Part shown: piece by piece, positions 57,744 to 64,000 of the stretch
Numbering within the stretch: position 1 is the stretch's first letter
Layout: each line of letters opens with the position of its first letter
Origin: Bathymodiolus brooksi
Taxonomy: Eukaryota > Mollusca > Bivalvia > Mytilida > Modiolidae
DNA length: 64,000 nucleotides
Direction of reading: 5' to 3'
Assembly: GCA_963680875.1 (NCBI GenBank)
Contig: OY804578.1
Location: 26,317,101 to 26,381,100 of the forward strand
Notes under the pieces: model-generated
Seen by the model: the letters and a program-made list of their open reading frames with translations, nothing else
Database searches by the model: none
Told to the model about the DNA's origin: nothing
Made by a program: the position numbers and the translations under genes

Positions 57744-60700
57744 ATGAATAGACTAAATATCAAATTGTGCTTCTGGAACATTAGTGGTCTTAAATCAAAA
57801 ACTCATAATAAAATTTCAGACCCCATATTTCTACAACATATTTTTAAGCACGATATAATTCTTCTTGCTGAGACTCATGTTGGTTATGGGGAAGCTGTGA
57901 ATATTCCTGGCTATCGTTACTTTCCTAAATGATCAGTCAAAAAATGGTCGATATTTTGGTGGTTTAGCCATCCTATACAAAGATGAACTAAAACCAGGTA
58001 TAAAACTATTACCCATCATGAACTCTAACTTTCACTGGTTTATCCTTAAAAAGGATTTTTTAATCTTGAAAAAGACATTTATACTTGTCTTGTTTATTAT
58101 CCTCCAGTCCAATCTGCCACCCTTCATAACCCAGATTGTTCTATCCTTGATCTTATTGAAAAAGACATTATTAAACACCAAGACTATGGTAATATAATGT
58201 TGTGTGGTGACTTTAATGCACGAGTTGGCTGTGAAAATGATTTTATCACCAAAGATAATAATAATTTTAATCACTCATTTGATTGTTATGTATCCGACTC
58301 AGCTCGCCCTAGAATGATGTATCCGACTCAGCTCGCCCTAGAATGATGTATCAGACTCAGCTCGCCCTAGAATGATGTATCAGACTCAGCTCGCCCTAGA
58401 ATGATGTATCCGACTCAGCTCGCCCTAAAATGATGTATCCGACTCAGCTCGCCATAGAATGATGTATCCGACTCAGCTCGCCCTAGAATGATGTATCCGA
58501 CTCGGCTCGCCCTAGAATGATGTATCCGACTCAGCTCGCCCTAGAATGATGTATCCGACTCAGCTCGCCCTAGAATGATGTATCCGACTCAGCTCGCCCT
58601 AGAATGAGTCAAGATAAAATAACCGATACACGAGGCAATCACTTAATTGATGTGTTGGAAACCAGCTTAGAATTTTAAACGGTAGACTTGCTGGGGACTC
58701 TTTTGGGAAATTCTCCTGCCATACATACAATGGCTCAAACACTGTGGACTATGTGATTGTGTCCGAACCATTACTTTTTGAAATACCTCTTTTTAACATT
58801 GCCAATTGTATCTCAACACTATCTGATACTCATTGTAAATTATCCTGGGAAATTAAATTCAGGTATAAGATTCTACCATCAGTTAATACATCGACTGATA
58901 TTCCATTTCCCAAACAATATATATGGGATGATACCTCTGAAATAAAGTTCCAAAATACCTTATCAAATCCCCATTTCCAAAAACAGATATCTGACTTCAT
59001 ACATGACAACATTGACTTAACTCGAGATAACATTAATAATGCCTGCAGCAAACTTGAACTTATTATAACAGATGCTGCAGGTTCATGTTTAAAAAGACCT
59101 AAACTAAAAAACAATAAAAGGAAAGGACTCTCACACAAAAAATGGTATGACTGTGATCTAAAAAAACAAAGAAAGGAACTTGATAGAAAAGGAGCCCTAT
59201 TATCTATTTATCCTTTTGATCATAACATCAAAAACAGTTATTTTAAACTGCGTAGAATTTACAACAAAAATATAAAATATAAAATGAAGAACTTCAAGAA
59301 ATCCATATTATCTCAGCTTGATAACCTTAACAACAACAACCCTAAAGCTTATTGGAAACTTATTGAAAGTTTAAAAGATAAGGATAATGACTCATTACCC
59401 CTCAGGATGAATTGTTTAACCATTTTAAATCATTAAATGCTCCACAAAAAGAGTTTAAGCAAAGCTTTTAAACCTTGAACAAAAACTTTTACTAAAAGAA
59501 GAGGAAAGTTTAAATTTCAATGAATTGGACTTCAACATCTCTGAAGATGAAGTCCTATCTGCAATTAAAAAGCTTAAAAGGAATAAATCCGGTGGATTAC
59601 AATTAATAACAAATGATATACTTATGGCAGGTAAATTCCAACTTACACCTTCATTAACATTCCTATTCAACAAAATGTTAATATCAGGATTATATCCTGG
59701 CAATTGGTCTCGAGGCTATATCTCCCCAATATTCAAAAGTGGTGATAGATCCAAACCAGACAACTATAGAGGAATAGCAATTACTGGCTGCTTAAGCAAA
59801 TTGCTTAACTCTATACTCAATAGTAGACTTGATATTTTTTTAATTAAACACAAACTGATTAATCCATTCCAAATAGGATTCACTAAAGATTCCCGACCTT
59901 CTGATCATATGTTTGTCCTCAAAACTCTTATAGACAAATACCTCCATAAGAAAGAAAAATTATTTGCTTGCTTTGTCGATTTTCGCAAAGCTTTTGATAC
60001 AGTCGCCCACACAGCCATTTATCTTAAATTCTTGGATATGAATGTTGGTGGTCTTTTTTATAATCTAATCAAAGATATGTATAAGATCTCTGCAGTTTGC
60101 GTGAAAGTTGGCCAGAATCTCACAGACTCATTTGAATCATCTATTGGTGTTAGACAGGGGGGGTATTAATGTCCCAATCTTTTTCAAAATTTTTATAAAT
60201 GATCTTCCAGATTACCTTTTACACTCATTTGACACAGTTTATATTAACAAAAATAGAATTGACTGTCTTTTATATGCAGATGATGTTATTCTTCTATCTA
60301 ATTCACAAAAAGGGTTACAGTCCAAATTAGACTCTTTTGAACTTTTTTGTAAAGAATGGTGTATGTCAGTCAACATATCTAAAACGGAAGTCGTAATCTT
60401 TATTAAATCTGGAAGATTCATTAAACAAAATTTCCTACTCAATAATAAAGTTTTAGACTGTTGTAATAGTTACAAATATCTAGGGATAACATTCTCCTCA
60501 TCAGGCTCATTCACAGAGTCCAAAACTGAACTTTACAAGAAAGCAGTCAAAGCTTTATTCAAACTGAAAGCAGATGTATTATCATTGTATCCAATTCCCA
60601 AAACTAGTCTACATATCTTTGACCACACTGTCAAACCTATTTTATTATACTGTTTAGAAATATGGGGTTGTTATTTACCAAAATCAGCTGACTTTAACTT

Positions 60701-61682
60701 TATGTCTGACTATTCAAGATTACCATCTGTACTTCCCTGTGATAAATTACATATTCATTTTTGTAAATATATACTGGGTGCTAATAAAACAAGCACCAAC
60801 TTTGCAATATTGAGTGAATTAGGAAGAATACCATTTGCATTAGATTGCTTTAATTCAGTTTTTAAATACCGGTATCATTTAGATTCTTCTACTAATTCTT
60901 TACTTAAGAGTGCATACATTGAACATAAATTCCTACACTCATAGGGTTGTGACACTTGGTATTCTGGTCTACAGAGACTTTTTAAAATATTTGATAACAA
61001 TACAGAAATTCACAATATAAGCATAATACATTTAACAGAAAACTTAAAGTTTATACAAAAGCCTTTTATAAAAATAAGTGGTATGTTAAAAGAAATAAAC
61101 TTCTAGATGAAAACGGCAAATTGCGAACCTATTTAAAACTCAAATGCAATTTCGGATTCGAAAATTATCTTCATATTTTATCAGATTTTAATCAAAGAAA
61201 ATCTTTCACCAAATTTAGAATCAGCAACCATATATTAACGATTGAAACTGGCAGATATTCAAAACCTATAATACCTTTAGAGAACCGCATCTGCGAAAAA
61301 TGCAACGGTTTTTCAGATGAAATAGAATCTGAAGAACACCTTCCATTAAAATGTTCTTTTTACTATACTTCCAGGCGCAAGCTTCTTGAAACAATTAAGA
61401 ATAACATTAATCATTCTAACTTTGAAAAATTATCATTTGGGGATAAATTTATATAGCTTTTAAACTCAGAAAGTAAAGATACTTTAATACGCATGTGTGA
61501 TTTCCTGTTAAAAAGTCACTGTTTCGGATAGCTGGTATCTCATATTTTAACACTACAGTCATGTCTCTCATTCTTGTATTTACAATTTATATGATATTTT
61601 ATGCAATCAACTTATGTTTTATTATGTTTATATGCCCCTTCGTGGGCCTTTTAATTTGAACCAATAAATCTAATCTTGTAAT
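57744..61682 (+). pseudogene. LINE (non-LTR retrotransposon), decayed
   Basis: An endonuclease start is present (ATG 57744; NIKLCFWNISGLKSKTHN, then HDIILLAETHVG) and LCGDFNARVG at about 58200. After a minisatellite the endonuclease end follows (NTVDYVIVSEPLL at 58738). RT motifs then come in order: KRNKSGG (59575), GYISPIFKSGDRSKPDNYRG (59710), CFVDFRKAFDTV (59970), GVRQGG (60147), and the catalytic LLYADDVILLS (60265). The C-terminus carries C-x2-C and H-x4-C (ICEKC, then EEHLPLKC, ~61290-61345). Breaks: frameshifts near 57930 and 59400, a +1 shift in the G-run at ~60157, and another shift between 60944 and 61121. The 3' UTR ends aatctaatcttgtaat near 61680. The clade is not determined. Confidence 0.85.
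58290..58608 (+). repeat. 29-bp minisatellite inside the LINE endonuclease
   Basis: Eleven copies of gtatccgactcagctcgccc followed by tagaatgat. A few carry single changes (cag for ccg, aaa for aga, cat for ccc). The outermost copies join smoothly to endonuclease coding sequence (CYVSDSARPRM .. SQDKITD), so the array is an expansion of one native 29-bp segment. Because 29 is not a multiple of three it destroys the frame. Confidence 0.95.
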
Positions 61683-61954
61683 AGGGTGTATTTAACATGA
61701 TTTTATTTAGATTGTCCACAGGCGCTCGTGGCATGGAATTATCACCCCCTTTTTTAGCTTTCTGTTTGCATATTTATTTTCAATATAATTTCTTTATTAT
61801 TTCATCTCTTTTTCCTTATTTTAACTTGTTCGTGTCCATATTCATACAATTTTATATTAACAGCAACTTACATGTGTCGACCCTATATATACGTCTGAAA
61901 ATTAAACCAAACAGTGTTAGAATTAGATTTTAGAGCTGTCAAATTTTTGTTCTT

Positions 61955-62052
61955 CCCTCGACGGGATTTGAACCCACACCATTGATACAATGCAGCACCA
62001 TTCGCTTAGCCTTACGTCCAGCGCCCTAGACCACTCGACTACATCCACTCCC
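61955..62052 (-). repeat. tRNA-like sequence with a long variable arm
   Basis: The minus-strand sequence has a D-arm/A-box region (gtcgagtggtctagggcgct) and a B-box region (gtgggttcaaatcccgtcga) with ~40 bp between, as in Leu or Ser tRNAs. The acceptor ends do not pair, so I call it a tRNA-derived repeat head, not a functional tRNA gene. Confidence 0.5.
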
Positions 62053-62062
62053 TATATATATA

Positions 62063-62268
62063 CAGGGGTGGATCCAGGATTTTAAGTTAGGAGGGCGCAC
62101 TTAAAAAAAATTGCGCCGAGCGGAGGGAGGCGCGAAATTTGTTGGGGTATTTCGTGTGGAAAATCCCGATTTTACGCCAAAAAATCATATTTTTTCCAAT
62201 TTTAGGGGGGGCGCGCGCCGGGTGCGCCCCCCCCCCCCCCCCCCCCCCCCCCCCTGGATCCGCCCCTG
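62063..62268. mobile_element. hAT-type MITE in a (TA)n run
   Basis: The ends are CAGGGGTGGATCCAGG and, inverted, CAGGGGCGGATCCAGG, a hAT-type terminus common in animal genomes. The element contains inverted C/G-rich segments and a poly-C tract of about 30 at 62227-62255. It sits within a (TA)n stretch, so any TA-rich target duplication is ambiguous. Confidence 0.85.
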
Positions 62269-62281
62269 ATATATATATATT

Positions 62282-62478
62282 AATAATTAATTGAGGAAAG
62301 TGGAGAAAACCAGTTGTACGTCTTTTCGTAAGTCACTGACAAACTTTAGCTCAGAATGCTGTTTCGAGTGCACCTCGCCTGGGATTTTATCTCTCAACTT
62401 TAGAGATGACAGCTAGTGGTTGCATATGTAGATTTAAATCCGACAACCTAATGATCGCGGCTACGACGGCCCCAAACT
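62282..62478 (-). mobile_element. tRNA-derived SINE, second family, diverged
   Basis: Minus-strand copy related to 32055 and 46226. Read on that strand it has a diverged head (ggggccgtcgtagccgcgat), then gcactcgaaacagcattc, and ggttttctccactttcctc. The tail with the gttaaacac block is missing. Confidence 0.5.
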
Positions 62479-62869
62479 AATATAGGTATATACGGTCATC
62501 GTTACAATTAAGATGAGAATAACTCTCTTTCTACAGTAATAAACGTATTTAACACAACCCTCTATACACCTACCTCTAAAACAATCAGTGAACCACTAGT
62601 TGAACGACAGCAAATACAACTTGGTCTAGAACTTTGAACATTTTTAGTTTTAGATCTGGTGTCTGTTTTTGAGACGTTTATGCTTTGTTGCTTGTCGCAT
62701 CTGCAGTAACCCAAGATTGACTATGAGTAGAGTGTATGGGAGCCTGATCAGCTGTGAGTTATCGACTATCAGCTTCCCGTTTAGTTTATTATTTTTGTCA
62801 TTTCTGGTAAACTGAAATGAATGTTCAATTCATATACTGTTTCATTTTACAGAAACGATTTGTTAACCA

Positions 62870-62940
62870 ACTATGAACACAGAAATGCAACACAATCACC
62901 AGAAAACTAAAGACGGACATTTTATGCCAGGAGAATCTTT
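62870..62940 (+). other. Candidate 5' exon upstream of the second DUF268 gene
   Basis: A pyrimidine tract and AG (tgtttcattttacag) end at 62853, and a GT donor (aagaaatggtatgc) lies about 95 bp later. An ATG at 62873 opens a frame of about 45 codons that stops before the DUF268 ATG, so it could be an upstream ORF or a 5' UTR exon. There is no transcript support. Confidence 0.3.
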
Positions 62941-63031
62941 AAAAAGAAATGGTATGCAGTGTTCATCATTTACCAGGATTGTTTTACTTTGTTTGTGCAG
63001 CATTTGTTGAGAAGTTTGATTACGTCACAGT

Positions 63032-64000
63032 ATGAACAGAAATATAATTTTCAGTGCTTTACTTTGTTTTATTATCATCTTATTTATTGCTGATAAGATA
63101 TTGTGGTCAAAGACTAGTGTGAAACCTAGATCGTTAAATTCGATGGAGATCCTCGATGTAATACGCCGTGATTGTGGAGAACTTTGTAATACATTAAGAT
63201 CAGGTTCAAATGGACTCTTTTTTAATTACGTGGAAGCCCCAATAGATTGTAAAGCGTTATTTAACAACGAATACATAGATCGTGGTCATGGTTTTCAAAA
63301 TGCACCTAAAGAAATTCCGCAAGAAATGCTTAATGATTTCACAATGAATAATCGTGTAGGAGTGAAAACATTTTACTTTAACCAACCTTATTTGAATAAG
63401 AAAGCACGCACGCCGTTATGGTCTATTGAAATGATAAAACAATACATTTCATCCGCAGAAAGAGGTGAACTACGTGGCACCTATGGGGTATCAGAAACAA
63501 ATGCACTTCGACGGGCATTACAACATGCGCCAAGGATAAAAAACGGGCGAGTATTGGTTATTGGTACGGAAATTCCTTGGGTTGAAGCATGTGCTCTGGA
63601 AGCTGGTGCACGCGAGGTAGTGACTTTGGAATATGGTAAAATTGTATCGGAGCATCCTAAAGTGAGCACCATGACTCCACACGATTTCCGACTGCGGTAT
63701 CTTAATAACACATTAGGTAGATTCGATGCTATTATTACTTTCAGCTCCATAGAACATTCTGGACTTGGAAGATACGGGGATGCATTAAATCCATGGGGTG
63801 ACATTATTGCTGTTGCCAAGGCATGGTGTGTGACCAAACTAGGTGGATCATTAACAATAAGTGTACCCTATAATTATAATCAGGATTCTATAAGATTTAA
63901 TGCCCATAGAGTTTATGGTAAGATAAGGTATCCATTTCTGACAAGTAACTGGAAACAGGTGTACAAGGGATCTGAGAAGCAGATAGACCATGGGTATGGA
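63032..64000 (+). CDS. DUF268 family protein, paralogue, truncated by window end
   Basis: ATG 63032-63034 opens 323 codons with no stop up to the last base, so the 3' end (probably ~10-20 residues, by comparison with the first gene) is outside. Residues ~4-24 are a membrane anchor. Conserved blocks: DCGELC at 48-53, GRVLVIGTEIPWVEA at 172-186, VVTLEYG at 196-202, FSSIEHSGLGRYGD at 237-250, and GKIRYPFLTSNW at 296-307. About six residues in ten match the gene at 47513, higher in the core, and the strand is the same, pointing to an old tandem duplication. The N-terminal stem is shorter by about 14 residues and lacks the Cys-Cys of the first gene. Activity is unknown; the methyltransferase-like fold is inference. 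The two genes are separated by mobile elements. Confidence 0.9.
   Translation, partial: MNRNIIFSALLCFIIILFIADKILWSKTSVKPRSLNSMEILDVIRRDCGELCNTLRSGSNGLFFNYVEAPIDCKALFNNEYIDRGHGFQNAPKEIPQEMLNDFTMNNRVGVKTFYFNQPYLNKKARTPLWSIEMIKQYISSAERGELRGTYGVSETNALRRALQHAPRIKNGRVLVIGTEIPWVEACALEAGAREVVTLEYGKIVSEHPKVSTMTPHDFRLRYLNNTLGRFDAIITFSSIEHSGLGRYGDALNPWGDIIAVAKAWCVTKLGGSLTISVPYNYNQDSIRFNAHRVYGKIRYPFLTSNWKQVYKGSEKQIDHGYG

Noticed and set aside
58290..58608. CRISPR-like array or repeat protein
   Set aside because: Contiguous 29-bp units with no spacers; 29 is not a multiple of three and each frame gains stops. It is an expanded piece of a LINE.

Overview
This is nuclear DNA from an animal, most probably a bivalve mollusc and perhaps a mussel. 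It is AT-rich, gene-poor and crowded with transposable elements. The organism call rests on three things. Several tRNA-derived SINEs carry the 3' end 'gcgttaaacaacaatcactcac' style typical of bivalve SINEs (given here only as a type). A 'pearl'/HINE-like element family has tandem core units of about 157 bp. A pair of animal DUF268 genes is present. No species can be named from the sequence alone.

Layout. 0-2.3 kb: three small ORFs of unknown role, one resembling a PC4-like ssDNA-binding domain. 3.1-6.4 kb: a foldback element with satellite-like inverted ends abutting a broken minus-strand LINE. 6.5-9.2 kb: a diverged direct repeat and a 1.2 kb long-TIR element. 11-13.7 kb: minus-strand coding-like segments of unknown function. 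13.8-17.1 kb: remnant of a Gypsy-type retroelement on the minus strand (integrase C-terminus, then an envelope gene with a frameshift and a stop). 17.2-18.1 kb: a long-TIR transposon. 19-22.7 kb: SINEs, hairpins and a dispersed repeat. 23.4-31 kb: arrays of the HINE-like family, with a LINE holding nested MITE and HINE insertions, a SINE and a second LINE tail. 32.4-35.6 kb: a 3.2 kb element with inverted arms of 0.86-1.1 kb. 35.9-39 kb: another HINE split by a hAT-like element with a clean 6-bp target duplication. 39.2-39.5 kb: a 34-bp minisatellite. 40-47 kb: mostly featureless DNA, pogo-like ends, repeats and SINEs.

The best host genes are at the right. A complete 342-residue DUF268 gene lies at 47.5-48.5 kb. 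A same-strand paralogue at 63.0 kb is open for 323 codons and runs off the end. Each has a possible upstream splice junction and an N-terminal membrane anchor. Between them are SINEs, a 155-residue FLYWCH-type zinc-finger ORF at 53.06 kb (probably derived from a Mutator-like transposase), 385-bp direct repeats, and a decayed LINE at 57.7-61.7 kb whose endonuclease region has expanded into a 29-bp minisatellite.

The genes do not form a pathway. The most interesting material is the two long-TIR elements with related CACA(G/T)GG ends, the Helentron-like architecture of the HINE family, the envelope with an unusual second membrane segment and C-terminal domain, and the FLYWCH ORF that terminates inside a perfect inverted repeat. 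All calls are by eye; no database search was possible.
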